From contig NZ_JBFNXW010000003.1 of NCBI RefSeq assembly GCF_040811775.1, positions 310,001 to 374,000 on the forward strand: DNA of 64,000 nucleotides. The letters run 5' to 3'. This document shows, piece by piece, positions 16,364-25,561 of this stretch. The notes below the pieces were generated by a model. The model saw only the letters and a list, made by a program, of their open reading frames with translations. It had not been told where the DNA came from and made no database searches. The translations under genes were made by a program, and so were the position numbers. This DNA is from Balneola sp. MJW-20 (GTDB lineage Bacteria > Bacteroidota > Rhodothermia > Balneolales > Balneolaceae). Position 1 is the first letter of the stretch. Every line of letters starts with the position of its first letter.

Positions 16364-17509
16364 ATGAAGATCGGTATTGTTTGTTATCCAACTTTTGGTG
16401 GTAGTGGCGTAGTCGCTACCGAACTGGCAAAAGGGCTTGCCGGGAGAGGTCACACCATACATATCATGAGTTATGCACGTCCTGCAAGGCTGGATACACT
16501 GGAGTCTGATATCACATATCATGAAGTGTCGGTGAACTCTTATCCGCTTTTTGAATATCCTCCTTACGACCTGGCCCTGGCAACGCAGATGGTCAACCTG
16601 ATCGAATATGAAGATCTGGATCTCTTACATGTACATTACGCTTTACCTCATGCAACTTCAGCCTATCTGGCCAAGCAGATCGTCCGGGAAAGAGGCTTAG
16701 ACGTTCCGGTGATCACAACGTTGCACGGAACCGACATCACGCTGATCGGTAATGATCCGAGTTATAAGCATGTAGTGGAATTTTCTATTGATAAAAGTGA
16801 CGGAGTGACGGCTGTATCTGAATACCTAAAGAACGAGACCTACGCTCAGTTTGAGATCAATCAGGACATCCGAGTGATCCCGAACTTTATTGACCTGGAT
16901 CGTTTCAAAAAATCGAATAAAAGTCATTTTAAGAAGGCGATCTGCCCGAACGATGAAAAGGTGATCGTACACGTGTCGAATTTCCGTAAAGTAAAAAGGG
17001 TGCCGGAAGTGGTTCAGGTATTCGCTAAGATCCTGGAGAGCGGGATAGAGTCAAAATTACTGCTGGTGGGTGACGGGCCGGACCGGCAGAAAGCCGAACA
17101 GCAGTGTCGCGACCTGGGCATATGTGAGCACACCCGTTTCCTGGGTAAACTTGACCAGGTGGAAGAAGTATTATCCATTGCCGACCTGTTCCTGATTCCT
17201 TCCGGATCCGAGACCTTCGGTCTGGCAGCACTGGAAGCCATGAGCTGCAGTGTGCCGGTGATCAGTTCGGATATCGGGGGACTTCCCGAGGTAAACATTC
17301 ACGGAGAGACCGGTTACCTGTGTGCACTGGATGATATTGATTGTATGGCCGATTACGGGGTTAAGATCCTGAGTGATCCGAAACTCCATCAGCAGATGGC
17401 TGAAAATGCACGGAAACGGGCAGAACGATTTGAGCAGGATAAGATCGTCGCGGAATATGAAGACTTCTATAAAGAAGTCAGTGATGGTGTGATCGCAAAA
17501 AAGGCCTGA
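16364..17509 (+). CDS. bshA: N-acetyl-alpha-D-glucosaminyl L-malate synthase BshA
   Basis: A GT4-family retaining glycosyltransferase (381 aa) that joins GlcNAc from UDP-GlcNAc to L-malate, the first step of bacillithiol synthesis. It begins KIGIVCYPTFGGSGVVATEL, diagnostic of BshA, followed by VHYALPHATSAYLAKQI and TTLHGTDITLIG. The C-terminal Rossmann domain has SGSETFGLAALEAMSCSVPV and SDIGGLPEV with the EX7E-type donor motif. AGGAG lies at 16350-16354, nine bases before the ATG. The bshB and bshC genes are not in this window. The 172-base divergent region shared with yebC carries two TATAAT-like hexamers (16318 and 16337). Confidence 0.95.
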   Translation: MKIGIVCYPTFGGSGVVATELAKGLAGRGHTIHIMSYARPARLDTLESDITYHEVSVNSYPLFEYPPYDLALATQMVNLIEYEDLDLLHVHYALPHATSAYLAKQIVRERGLDVPVITTLHGTDITLIGNDPSYKHVVEFSIDKSDGVTAVSEYLKNETYAQFEINQDIRVIPNFIDLDRFKKSNKSHFKKAICPNDEKVIVHVSNFRKVKRVPEVVQVFAKILESGIESKLLLVGDGPDRQKAEQQCRDLGICEHTRFLGKLDQVEEVLSIADLFLIPSGSETFGLAALEAMSCSVPVISSDIGGLPEVNIHGETGYLCALDDIDCMADYGVKILSDPKLHQQMAENARKRAERFEQDKIVAEYEDFYKEVSDGVIAKKA

Positions 17510-17694
17510 TCAGGTAAGCATAGAGCTCTGTATGCTACCCGGTATTTAATTCCTTGCTGACTTACCGGCTAAGGCCAGCAGATCCTGAATCAGATAGATA
17601 AGTAACTGCATAAAGGATTATGGGGCGGAAAACGGTAAAATCAGGTTTTGGGTGAAATAAATCATCGGAATGTAATATTCTCCGGTACTGCGTT

Positions 17695-18507
17695 TTATCT
17701 CTTGTTGAGAAACGTAATTATGGAATCAGCGAAACCCTTCGAATTGAAAGTACTCATATGGTCTCCGCTCACGATGCTCAACTGACTATTTGGTAATTGT
17801 TCTTGTAGCTCCTCAGGATCCCCATTGTCCAGGTCTTCATCTCCGGCAATTACTAATGTTTCGATACTAATATTGTTAAGCTCAGCAATACTTGTCTCAG
17901 GTTGATGATCCTGGAGATATCCTAGTATTTTGAAATCGGTATTTACTCCCTTCGCATAATCTACAGCTCCCTTAGTCATTTCATTTGGTTCAGTACGTCC
18001 TGAAAATACGTTTCCAAATTCGACCCTTCTGTACCAATCCGGATCGGTAAAACCTATTCCCATTCCACCAAAAACAGCTTTAGTGATCCGGTCATCTTTA
18101 GTGAGTAAATTTGCAAGTACAATTGCGCCCCGTGAGTACCCAACGGCCATATAGTTTTTCACAGATAAATGATCAATGAGGGCCATTAGATCCTTCACCT
18201 CTGCATCATTTTTATAAGCATCTTCATTTAATGGTTTATCAGAACTTCCATTACCTCTCAGATCCGGAATTATAACCCTGTATCCATCAGTTATTAACTG
18301 CTTTTTTAATTCAGATTCGCCCCAATTAATATCCCCGTCAACGATAAAGCCATGAATTAGTAGAACCAACTCTCCATTTCCTTCATCGGCATACGCGATC
18401 TTTGTTCCGTCAAATGAGATAAAATCTTTTTTACCAGTCTGCGGTGGTTTACAGGAGATCAACAAAAAAGTGAATATCAATAATAAAGTGGAATTAATGG
18501 CTGCCAT
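17695..18507 (-). CDS. Alpha/beta-hydrolase lipoprotein
   Basis: A 270-aa alpha/beta-hydrolase fold protein with a lipobox (LLISC, Cys about residue 19), so probably anchored to a membrane from the periplasmic side. Fold motifs are LVLLIHGF (oxyanion region), PDLRGNGSSDKP, the nucleophile elbow GYSRG (Ser at about 126), an acidic residue in VIAGDEDLDNGDP and a late His in SGDHMS. All three catalytic residues are therefore present. Substrate is unknown; esterase or lipase-like activity is the generic expectation. It is a single gene, facing the bshA end and divergent from the polymer-forming protein operon. Confidence 0.85.
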   Translation of the reverse strand: MAAINSTLLLIFTFLLISCKPPQTGKKDFISFDGTKIAYADEGNGELVLLIHGFIVDGDINWGESELKKQLITDGYRVIIPDLRGNGSSDKPLNEDAYKNDAEVKDLMALIDHLSVKNYMAVGYSRGAIVLANLLTKDDRITKAVFGGMGIGFTDPDWYRRVEFGNVFSGRTEPNEMTKGAVDYAKGVNTDFKILGYLQDHQPETSIAELNNISIETLVIAGDEDLDNGDPEELQEQLPNSQLSIVSGDHMSTFNSKGFADSIITFLNKR

Positions 18508-18904
18508 GTCTGTCTATCTAAAGAAATTTATTGTTGCTTAGTAGTTGATTCCGACAGAAATCGGGGTAGAGGCTCACATTGTTATTTTATAAATGCTATA
18601 TGTTATGCATTAATAGTGTGGAGTAATATGAATTATGCGGATTTAATATCAAAACAAGAACCTCGCTGTATCCTCAAGTCTCTGAGCTGAACAGTCGCTG
18701 TGGGATATGAACTATTGCGCAGATCAATGAAATGATCACTCTTGTAACTATCCTGATACTTTTCATCAGATTATGTAGGGTAAATGCTTGTTGATATTAT
18801 CAGCTAACTATTACAGAGCTAAAGCAAAAGTCGACGTAAATTTTTGCACAAAAGGGTTATTAAAAGGAGAGTTAAATTTCTCCAATCAACGAAATTCGGG
18901 TACA
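18508..18904. other. Divergent intergenic region, no gene seen
   Basis: About 400 bases between the hydrolase and the polymer-forming membrane protein, AT-rich and without a convincing coding frame. It must hold both outward promoters. I see no clear inverted repeat or canonical promoter pair. The open frame upstream of 18905 (back to 18788) lacks protein-like composition, and the true start is the ATG followed by a signal peptide. Confidence 0.5.
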
Positions 18905-20017
18905 ATGAAAACGATATCACTGATCCTCCTGATAATTTTTCCAGCAATTTATTTAACCCAGTCTGAAGGTACTGTTATTCTTAGTGAACAAGACGATGAC
19001 ACATATCTTGCAGGTGAAACAATTCAGGTGGATGCAGTTGTCAATGGTGACCTCTATGCCGCGGGACGGCAAATTGTTACGAGCGATAGTATTTACGGGG
19101 ATCTGGTAGCGGCGGGTGCAAACCTGATCATTGAAAAATATATAGCAGATGATGTAAGAATAGCGGGAGGTACAATAATTGTTGACTCAGAAATCGGAGA
19201 TGATCTGATAGTTTTTGGTGGAGAAGTGCTGATAACCGAAAACGCTGTAATAAAGGGAAACGTCATTGGTCTGGCTGATAATATTGAAATAGAAGGCACC
19301 ATTTATGGGAAGCTTGACATTGAAGGAAGCAGGGTCACAATTAATGGAGAAATCAGAGACACTTCAAAAATTGTTAGTGAAGAGATCGTAATTGGATCCA
19401 AGGCTAAGTTTTATGAAGATGTTGAGTATTGGAGCAGTGAAGACCAGGTAGATTTTAAAGGTGCTCTGATAAATTCTGAGGCTTATTTCAGCGGCGAGCT
19501 TAAAGAAGAAAAATCAGGGTCTTCTATACTGACTTATGGATTAAGCTCCATCACCGCATGGATTCTCTATACCATATCTGTTTTTTTAGTCATTCTAGTA
19601 TTACAAGGACTCTTCAAAAACTCATTTATTAGTGCTGCAGAGGGGCTTGATGGGAAGTACCTGAAAAGTTTTGGTTACGGATTATTATACCTTATCGGTC
19701 TTCCTCTGGTTATCGCCATTGCTTTTCTGATCGGGATTGGTTTCCCGTTAGGGCTCTTCATGACAGGGATATTTATTTTTAGCCTCCTGATGGGTCATTT
19801 TATTTCAGCTCTGGTAATAGTCTACTATATCAGATACAAAAAAGAATTGAACTGGAACTTCTGGGGCATAACACTTCTGGCTCTGTTGATTGCGATCGTT
19901 CTGCGACTATTTATGAACGTGCCATATGTTGGAATATTTACAGCTGCATTAATTCTGGCAATTACCTATGGCGCATTGACCTTAGAGGTAATTCAGTCTA
20001 AAAGAACAACCGGATAA
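18905..20017 (+). CDS. Bactofilin-like polymer-forming domain with C-terminal membrane region
   Basis: Starting at the ATG at 18905 the protein (370 aa) has a signal peptide (MKTISLILLIIFPAIYLTQS). A right-handed beta-helix-like region follows (about 25-205), in which short strands repeat every 17-20 residues: VNGDLYAAGRQIV, IYGDLVAAGANLII, IADDVRIAGGTIIV, IGDDLIVFGGEVLI. This periodicity is the bactofilin/polymer-forming pattern. Residues about 215-365 form four to five transmembrane helices. Export of a beta-helix with a membrane anchor suggests an envelope-organising role, which is inference. It is followed by two small envelope genes with gaps of 13 and 44 bases. The start further upstream at 18788 would precede the signal peptide and is rejected. 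Confidence 0.78.
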   Translation: MKTISLILLIIFPAIYLTQSEGTVILSEQDDDTYLAGETIQVDAVVNGDLYAAGRQIVTSDSIYGDLVAAGANLIIEKYIADDVRIAGGTIIVDSEIGDDLIVFGGEVLITENAVIKGNVIGLADNIEIEGTIYGKLDIEGSRVTINGEIRDTSKIVSEEIVIGSKAKFYEDVEYWSSEDQVDFKGALINSEAYFSGELKEEKSGSSILTYGLSSITAWILYTISVFLVILVLQGLFKNSFISAAEGLDGKYLKSFGYGLLYLIGLPLVIAIAFLIGIGFPLGLFMTGIFIFSLLMGHFISALVIVYYIRYKKELNWNFWGITLLALLIAIVLRLFMNVPYVGIFTAALILAITYGALTLEVIQSKRTTG

Positions 20018-20030
20018 TAAAATTAAGGCC

Positions 20031-20291
20031 ATGAACAATCTCAATGAAGAACAAATAATAGAGCTTGCAAAAAAGCGTGTTGATCTCAGGCATCATTTAA
20101 TGGTCTATATAATTATCAATGCCATGTTGTGGGCAATTTGGGCTATCACAGGCAGCGGATATATTTGGCCGATTTGGCCGACTGCAGGTTGGGGAATTGC
20201 TCTTATTTTCCATTATGTGGGTGTTCATGACCCCTTTGCTCTTTTTTCTGTGGAAAAAGAGATCGAAAAAATGAAAAAAGAACGGGGCTAA
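20031..20291 (+). CDS. 2TM domain protein
   Basis: An 86-aa protein with an N-terminal amphipathic helix (EEQIIELAKKRVDLRHHLMVY), two transmembrane helices (about 24-40 and 46-64, rich in Trp) and a charged C-terminal helix (VEKEIEKMKKERG). The KKRVDLRHHLMVYIIIN opening is the hallmark of the 2TM domain common in Bacteroidota, where it also occurs fused to signalling domains. Function is unknown. It probably shares a transcript with the flanking genes. Confidence 0.82.
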   Translation: MNNLNEEQIIELAKKRVDLRHHLMVYIIINAMLWAIWAITGSGYIWPIWPTAGWGIALIFHYVGVHDPFALFSVEKEIEKMKKERG

Positions 20292-20335
20292 GATCAGATT
20301 AATTGATAACTAATCGATAGAAAGTTTAAAAGGCC

Positions 20336-20959
20336 ATGCTCAACAAATTAATCATTCTGATTGTCTGCTTACTCAGCTTTTTTCTCAATAGAAAAGTGTT
20401 AGCCCAGACGGCAAACTCATCAGCCGTTTCTGAAGAAGCGACTCGTCAACGTAATTTTACGATCAGTGGATTTGGAGGTCCGTTGATCAGAACTATGCAA
20501 GTAATGGATGATTGGGGAATACTGATCGGTGGTAAAGGCGGAGGGATCATAAACCATCAATTTGCTTTCGGTGGAGTAGGAATGGCATTAGCAGATGGAT
20601 ATGATTTTGTCGGAGACAATCTAAACGGAAATGAAAATGCTGAGTTGAATCTGGGATTAGGGGCCGGAGGTGTTTTTATAGAATATATTCACCGAAGGGA
20701 CAACCTAATCCAGTTTTCTGTGCCATTACATATAATGGCGGGAGGAGTTTCAGTTAAAGAGAATGACGAAGAAATAGAGTCTTCTGGCATTTTCATACTG
20801 GAACCTGGGATCAATTTAGAGTTTAATATCACAGATCATTTTATACCGGGTATTGGGGTATCTTATATGCAGGTGTTTGGCAGTTCACTTGAAAATGTTG
20901 ATAACCGGGATATTTCGGGAATTACAATTGGGCTGGTTTTTAAATTCGGAGGGTTTTGA
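20336..20959 (+). CDS. Putative outer membrane beta-barrel protein
   Basis: A 207-aa protein with a signal peptide (ending KVLAQT, about residue 24). The rest is Gly/aromatic-rich with alternating strands (FTISGFGGPLIRTMQV; AELNLGLGAGGVFIEYIH; NLIQFSVPLHIMAGGVSV) and a C-terminal strand ending GLVFKFGGF with terminal Phe, typical of small outer-membrane barrels. No family recognised. Last gene of the three-gene run that starts with the polymer-forming protein. Confidence 0.7.
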   Translation: MLNKLIILIVCLLSFFLNRKVLAQTANSSAVSEEATRQRNFTISGFGGPLIRTMQVMDDWGILIGGKGGGIINHQFAFGGVGMALADGYDFVGDNLNGNENAELNLGLGAGGVFIEYIHRRDNLIQFSVPLHIMAGGVSVKENDEEIESSGIFILEPGINLEFNITDHFIPGIGVSYMQVFGSSLENVDNRDISGITIGLVFKFGGF

Positions 20960-21097
20960 ACCGGAGCTAAATCTCAGGCTTGAGAAATCGATTGAATGAG
21001 GTGTCCGTAAAAGCCTGATCAAGCAAGATCAGGACGAGTTGAAGCCATTTTTTGGGGTAGTATATCCAGGATATGAGTTTTATGTCTGGTTTAAGCG

Positions 21098-21122
21098 TAG
21101 TGCTACCATTGGGGTAGCACTA
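21098..21122. terminator. Hairpin between convergent genes (possible terminator)
   Basis: AGTGCTACC (21099-21107) pairs with GGTAGCACT (21113-21121) around a 5-nt loop, extendable by one T-A pair. It lies between a plus-strand operon end (20959) and a minus-strand gene end (21163). Neither side has a T-run, so it may be only a structure blocking read-through. Confidence 0.4.
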
Positions 21123-21162
21123 TCGCATATAAAATGTCGGCTGCTGACATTAATAGATATTT

Positions 21163-22398
21163 TTAAATCTGCTTCCTGTTTGGGACTTGCTTCTTGTCGG
21201 CCGGGGGAATTAAGAGCAGGTCAAAACCTCTGATCGTTCTATTTAACTCCCGGTATTCAGGGTGCGTGATGATCTGAAATTTATTTGAATTCATATCATT
21301 ACGTAATTTTTCCAGGTCGATGAGCGTCCACCTGTCTTTCTTATGAAAATTAATAAGAGCAGCGCCCACATCTCGAATATCCTCGCCTTCATAAGTCGCT
21401 CTGGGGATAATCACATTAGTGCTCTTTGTATTCTCGATTTCTGCAATTTTCTGTGTTATAGAACCCACATCATAATAACCACGTGAGCGCATATTCATGG
21501 CTGCATGAAAGGAACCAATTTTAATAAAATAGCGTGCATCTTCATTTTCCTCTTCAAAAGCCTGGTAATTACTCAGGAAATTTGAATTTATATAATCTAC
21601 CCGGATTTCATGAGGACTTTCATAAATATGCTTGGTTTCATTGAGTCTTTTAAGAACCTCCTGAGCATACAAGTCATTCGAATCGAACATCTTCTCAAAC
21701 TCTTGGAAGTCGGGATGAGTAAATATTTTAGCTAACACATTATTTGGCATCTTTTCAAATTCAGCTTCAGCTGTGGCTTTCACTTTTGTCCAGATAGCTT
21801 TGATCTGTTCATAGTTCGGATCCTTTGATTTAGAAGCTACCAGGTCATCTCCTAAAAACAGTACTGAGAAAAGAAATTCCTGATCAATTCCCCAAATAAC
21901 CATGTTTGTTTCAGCAAATGCTTTTAAGAATGCTGCATCGGAAACGCCGTTGAAAAAAGGGATAGCTGACATCTCAAAAGTTGGAATATAGTAGGTACTA
22001 TTAAACTCTTTAAGTCTGGCCTGGGTAGAATCGGGAATTTGAGACAGTTGCTTAAGTTTTTCTGCAGTCAGTGGGCCCACTTCAAATACAGCCGCTTTAT
22101 ATCCTGATTCATCAAGTATAGGAACCAGGCTTTCGGTTAGTTTTGAAATTTCATCTGAATCATGATTCTCCCCAAGCAGGAAGAATTTAGAACTTGAAAT
22201 ATGACGCTTTAAAATATCAGCGCCGGGTCCTTCCAATAAACCGTCATTATTATTGAAATAACTCACTGCTTTTGCTATTTCTAAAGAATCCAATACCGGA
22301 ACATCACTAATCGATTGCTGGGCGGTAAGACTTGAGAAAAGGCTGGTTGCAAAAACGGTAATTGATACAAAAACTGTTTTGATAAAAATACTTTTCAT
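21163..22398 (-). CDS. Secreted EreA/ChaN-like fold protein, function unknown
   Basis: From the ATG at 22398 the 411-aa protein has a signal peptide (KSIFIKTVFVSITVFATSLF, cleavage near LTAQ). The core has SKFFLLGENHDSDEISKL near the start, KAAVFEVGPLTAEKL, and late IKIGSFHAAMNMRSRGYYDVG. The GENH motif followed by an acidic strand (VFEVG) and a second His (GSFHA) resembles the erythromycin-esterase/ChaN/TraB superfamily, whose members use such Glu and His residues. Actual activity is unknown. A start 23 codons upstream would add non-signal residues and is less likely. The gene is alone, bounded by the sucC terminator upstream and a convergent operon downstream. Confidence 0.65.
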   Translation of the reverse strand: MKSIFIKTVFVSITVFATSLFSSLTAQQSISDVPVLDSLEIAKAVSYFNNNDGLLEGPGADILKRHISSSKFFLLGENHDSDEISKLTESLVPILDESGYKAAVFEVGPLTAEKLKQLSQIPDSTQARLKEFNSTYYIPTFEMSAIPFFNGVSDAAFLKAFAETNMVIWGIDQEFLFSVLFLGDDLVASKSKDPNYEQIKAIWTKVKATAEAEFEKMPNNVLAKIFTHPDFQEFEKMFDSNDLYAQEVLKRLNETKHIYESPHEIRVDYINSNFLSNYQAFEEENEDARYFIKIGSFHAAMNMRSRGYYDVGSITQKIAEIENTKSTNVIIPRATYEGEDIRDVGAALINFHKKDRWTLIDLEKLRNDMNSNKFQIITHPEYRELNRTIRGFDLLLIPPADKKQVPNRKQI

Positions 22399-22588
22399 GA
22401 TGGATGGTTTAAATAAGCATGTTTTTTGAGTGGTTAGCATGACGGATACATATTCGATTTGTTTCACTTCAATAGTTTTGGTCAGACTGAGATACCTGAT
22501 ATCCTGTCATTTCGGAATCACCTTTTCAGGTTGTCACTGATCTGCTTGTTACCAAATCAACACAAGTGCCATGGACCTATTCCCCAAA

Positions 22589-22622
22589 TAAAAAAAGCCT
22601 GTCCCCATACGGGAACAGGCTT
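22589..22622 (-). terminator. Rho-independent terminator of sucC
   Basis: On the minus strand, AAAGCCTGT (complement of 22615-22623 region) pairs with ACAGGCTTT (22594-22602 region), with an extra CCC/GGG pairing and one bulged base. It runs into eight T (the A-run at 22589-22596 on the plus strand). It begins about 30 bases after the sucC stop. Confidence 0.85.
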
Positions 22623-22649
22623 TGTTCAATTCTTAAACGCTGAATCAGA

Positions 22650-23855
22650 TCAGGCAAGCACGTTTGATACTTCCTGAGCGGCTTCTTTCAGCAGCACTGC
22701 TGAGATAACATTCAGATCGCTGTTGTCGATGATCTCTTTGGCTTCTTCAGCATTGGTTCCCTGCAGACGTACGATAATAGGCACGCCTTCAACTTTCTCT
22801 GCGATCTCCGGATCTTTAACCGCCTCGATCACGCCGTTGGCCACACGGTCACAACGTACAATACCACCAAAGATGTTGATCAGGATCGCTTTCACATTTT
22901 TGTCTTCCAGGATGATGCGGAAGCCATTCTTTACAGTCTCAACATTGGCTCCTCCGCCTACGTCAAGGAAGTTGGCAGGTTCACCGCCGGACAGCTTGAT
23001 GATATCCATCGTCGCCATCGCCAGTCCGGCACCATTTACCATACATCCTACGTTTCCGTCCAGCTTTATATAATTCAGATTATACTTCTGGGCTTCCAGT
23101 TCAGCCGGATTCTCTTCTGCCTCATCTTTCAGTTCTGCAATATCTTTGTGACGGTAAAGAGCATTATCATCAAAGGTCACTTTGGCATCCAGCGCATATA
23201 CGTCATTATCCGGAGTCACGATCAGCGGATTAATCTCAAACATATTGGCGTCGGTTTCCTCATAGGCTTTGTAAAGTGCCATGATGAACTTTACCCCTTT
23301 CTTGAGTGCATCTCCTTCCAGGCCCAGTGCAAAAGCCAGGTGTCGTGCCTGGTTGGCCAGCAGCGGCATGCCCGGCTCCACCCATTCTTTTACAATCTTT
23401 TCGGGAGTTTCTTCGGCCACCTTCTCGATCTCAACACCACCTTCAGTAGATACCATGATGACGTTCTTGCTCACAGCACGGTCGAGTAAGATACCCAGGT
23501 AGAATTCCTGCTTGATATCCACACCATCGGTTACATACAATCGCTGTACCAGCTGACCTTCTTCACCGGTCTGAATGGTTACGAGTACATCACCCAACAG
23601 GGATTCAGCTGCTTCGCGGACCTCTTCAATGGTCTTGCAGAGGATCACCCCTTTTGCATTGTTCTTTTTGGTACGTCCTTTACCACGTCCACCGGCGTGG
23701 ATCTGGGCTTTTACTACAAAGAGGCTGGCTCCATCTTCTTTCAGTTTCTTTGCAGCAGCTACGGTTTCTTCAACGGTTGTAGCGGCGATTCCGGCCGGTA
23801 CGGCAACACCGTAGTCTTTTAGAATTTCTTTGGCTTGATACTCGTGTATTTTCAT
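22650..23855 (-). CDS. sucC: Succinate--CoA ligase (ADP-forming) subunit beta
   Basis: The beta subunit of the TCA-cycle enzyme interconverting succinyl-CoA and succinate with nucleotide triphosphate formation. The 401-aa protein begins MKIHEYQAKEILKDYGV (ATP-grasp N-lobe) and has HAGGRGKGRTKKNNAKGV. The C-terminal CoA-ligase domain has LDGNVGCMVNGAGLAMATMD, NFLDVGGGANVE and FGGIVRCD. Length and motifs are complete. The alpha subunit gene sucD is not adjacent and not in this window, so it is encoded elsewhere. A terminator follows at 22589-22622. Confidence 0.97.
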   Translation of the reverse strand: MKIHEYQAKEILKDYGVAVPAGIAATTVEETVAAAKKLKEDGASLFVVKAQIHAGGRGKGRTKKNNAKGVILCKTIEEVREAAESLLGDVLVTIQTGEEGQLVQRLYVTDGVDIKQEFYLGILLDRAVSKNVIMVSTEGGVEIEKVAEETPEKIVKEWVEPGMPLLANQARHLAFALGLEGDALKKGVKFIMALYKAYEETDANMFEINPLIVTPDNDVYALDAKVTFDDNALYRHKDIAELKDEAEENPAELEAQKYNLNYIKLDGNVGCMVNGAGLAMATMDIIKLSGGEPANFLDVGGGANVETVKNGFRIILEDKNVKAILINIFGGIVRCDRVANGVIEAVKDPEIAEKVEGVPIIVRLQGTNAEEAKEIIDNSDLNVISAVLLKEAAQEVSNVLA

Positions 23856-24058
23856 GGATACCTGTTTAAGAAAATTTAAAGCAAATTTTTGGGTGCCGAA
23901 AATACCGAGAATCGGAGCTAAATGAAAGGAAATTGCACCCTGAAAGATGTAATGAATTGTGTAAAGCGTGCCTGATCAGCCATAATTAAGGAAACAGTGT
24001 TATAATCCTTTGGCATTTACCTTAAACATAAGCTAACTTCACTTCTCAAAAAGAACAG

Positions 24059-24622
24059 TTGCCGACTTTGGATAAAGCCAAGATCATGACCGGGGAAGAA
24101 CTAAATCGCACTTATCTGCGATTTGCCCATCAATTTCTCGAGTACTATAACGACCCTTCCCGCCTTGCGATCATCGGTATGCAGACCCGGGGAGTATATA
24201 TCGGCAAGCGGATCCTGGCCGAGATCAAAAAGGAATTCAATATAGAGGTTGATTTCGGGATCCTGGATGTGACCTTTTACCGAGACGATTTCCGGTCTAA
24301 ATTAAAAATGCCGGACGTAAAAGTGACCGAGATTCCCTTTGACCTGTATGACCGCGATGTGGTACTGGTCGACGATGTATTATATACGGGCCGGACCGTG
24401 AGATCGGCCATGGACGCCCTTATGGATTACGGGCGTCCCCGGAGAATCAAATTCTGCTGTATGGTAGACCGCGGACACCGTGAACTTCCGATCGCACCTG
24501 ACTACACCGGTTTATATGTGCCCACCTATGAAAATGAAGAGGTCAGGGTAAAAGTGAAAGAACTCGACGACGAAGATGCAGTGTACCTGGTGAATGTGCC
24601 GGAGGAGGACAGTGATGAGTGA
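24059..24622 (+). CDS. pyrR: Bifunctional pyr operon regulator/uracil phosphoribosyltransferase
   Basis: PyrR (187 aa) has the PRPP-binding motif VVLVDDVLYTGRT (residues 101-113), with MQTRGVYIGKRI, DVTFYRDDF and DRGHRELPI blocks. In some bacteria it binds pyr mRNA and controls attenuation; it also has uracil phosphoribosyltransferase activity. Start appears to be TTG at 24059, and an internal ATG (codon 10) would remove the first helix. I found no convincing PyrR anti-anti-terminator hairpin in the upstream 200 bases, so the RNA-binding role is unproven here. It overlaps pyrB by 8 bases. Confidence 0.93.
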   Translation: MPTLDKAKIMTGEELNRTYLRFAHQFLEYYNDPSRLAIIGMQTRGVYIGKRILAEIKKEFNIEVDFGILDVTFYRDDFRSKLKMPDVKVTEIPFDLYDRDVVLVDDVLYTGRTVRSAMDALMDYGRPRRIKFCCMVDRGHRELPIAPDYTGLYVPTYENEEVRVKVKELDDEDAVYLVNVPEEDSDE

Positions 24623-25553
24623 TTACCAGTTCAATCAGAAGCATCTGCTGGGACTAGCTGATTATTCTAAAGAAGATATTCTGTATGTATTGGAGCAGGC
24701 CCGGTATTTCCGTGAGATCCTGGACCGCCCGGTTCCTAAGGTCCCGACCCTGCGTGATAAAACCATAGTGAACCTTTTTTATGAGAATAGTACCCGCACT
24801 CGCTTATCCTTCGAATTAGCACAGAAGAGAATGGGTGCGGATGTGGTCAATTTTTCAGCTTCATCCTCGAGTACCAAGAAAGGGGAGTCCTTAAAAGACA
24901 CTATCAGGAACATCAGCTCGATGAAGATCGATATGGTGGTGGTACGGCATGAAAGCCCCGGAGTACCGCATTTTCTAACCACCTGTGTGGATGCAGCCAT
25001 TGTGAATGCCGGAGACGGAGCGCACGAGCATCCCACACAGGCCTTACTGGATATGTTCACCATGCAGCAACTTCATCCAGATCTAAAAGGGAAGAAGATC
25101 GCTATCATCGGAGATATCAGCCACAGCCGGGTGGTACGATCGAATATCATCGGACTCAAAAAGCTGGGAGCTGAGGTTACGCTATGCGGACCAAAGTCAC
25201 TGATGCCGGTATTCATTGAAGATATGGGAGTGAAAGTATCCTATAACCTGGATGAAACCCTTGCCTGGTGTGATATAGCCATGGCGCTTCGTATACAGCT
25301 GGAACGACAGGGTCACGGTACAGAATTATTTCCTTCCTTACGTGAGTACCACGAACGGTTCGGGATCAAGATGTCACATCTGGAAAAATACCCGGACTTC
25401 CATATCATGCATCCCGGCCCCATCAACCGGGGAGTGGAAATGGAAAGTGAAGTTGCGGACAGCGACCGTGCGGTGATCCTGGATCAGGTTACAAACGGGG
25501 TTGCAGTAAGGATGGCTATATTGTATCTACTGAGCGGCGGAACAAGAATTTAA
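24615..25553 (+). CDS. pyrB: Aspartate carbamoyltransferase catalytic subunit
   Basis: It catalyses carbamoyl phosphate plus aspartate to carbamoyl aspartate, the committed step of pyrimidine synthesis. The ATG at 24615 is preferred because a strong GGAGGAGG (24601-24608) sits six bases upstream and the ATGAGTGA overlap couples it to pyrR; the frame upstream of it is only pyrR sequence out of phase. Motifs from this start: STRTR (59-63), SSTKKGES (85-92), HPTQ (139-142), a mid Asp-loop GDISHSRV and HPGPINRG near the C-terminus. 312 aa, complete. The polysaccharide operon begins eight bases after its stop, so pyrimidine and capsule genes may share a transcript. Confidence 0.96.
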   Translation: MSDYQFNQKHLLGLADYSKEDILYVLEQARYFREILDRPVPKVPTLRDKTIVNLFYENSTRTRLSFELAQKRMGADVVNFSASSSSTKKGESLKDTIRNISSMKIDMVVVRHESPGVPHFLTTCVDAAIVNAGDGAHEHPTQALLDMFTMQQLHPDLKGKKIAIIGDISHSRVVRSNIIGLKKLGAEVTLCGPKSLMPVFIEDMGVKVSYNLDETLAWCDIAMALRIQLERQGHGTELFPSLREYHERFGIKMSHLEKYPDFHIMHPGPINRGVEMESEVADSDRAVILDQVTNGVAVRMAILYLLSGGTRI

Positions 25554-25561
25554 TCATTGAG

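Noticed and set aside
17519..17538. Inverted repeat AGCATA/TATGCT after bshA
   Set aside because: Six-bp stem with an 8-base loop and no T-run; too weak to call a terminator.
21014..21033. CCTGATC/GATCAGG hairpin
   Set aside because: Seven-bp stem with no T-run or conserved context; possible chance structure, subsumed in the weaker hairpin region nearby.
21039..21233. 64-aa open frame between convergent genes
   Set aside because: Overlaps the hairpin and the end of the minus-strand gene; no protein-like composition or signal.
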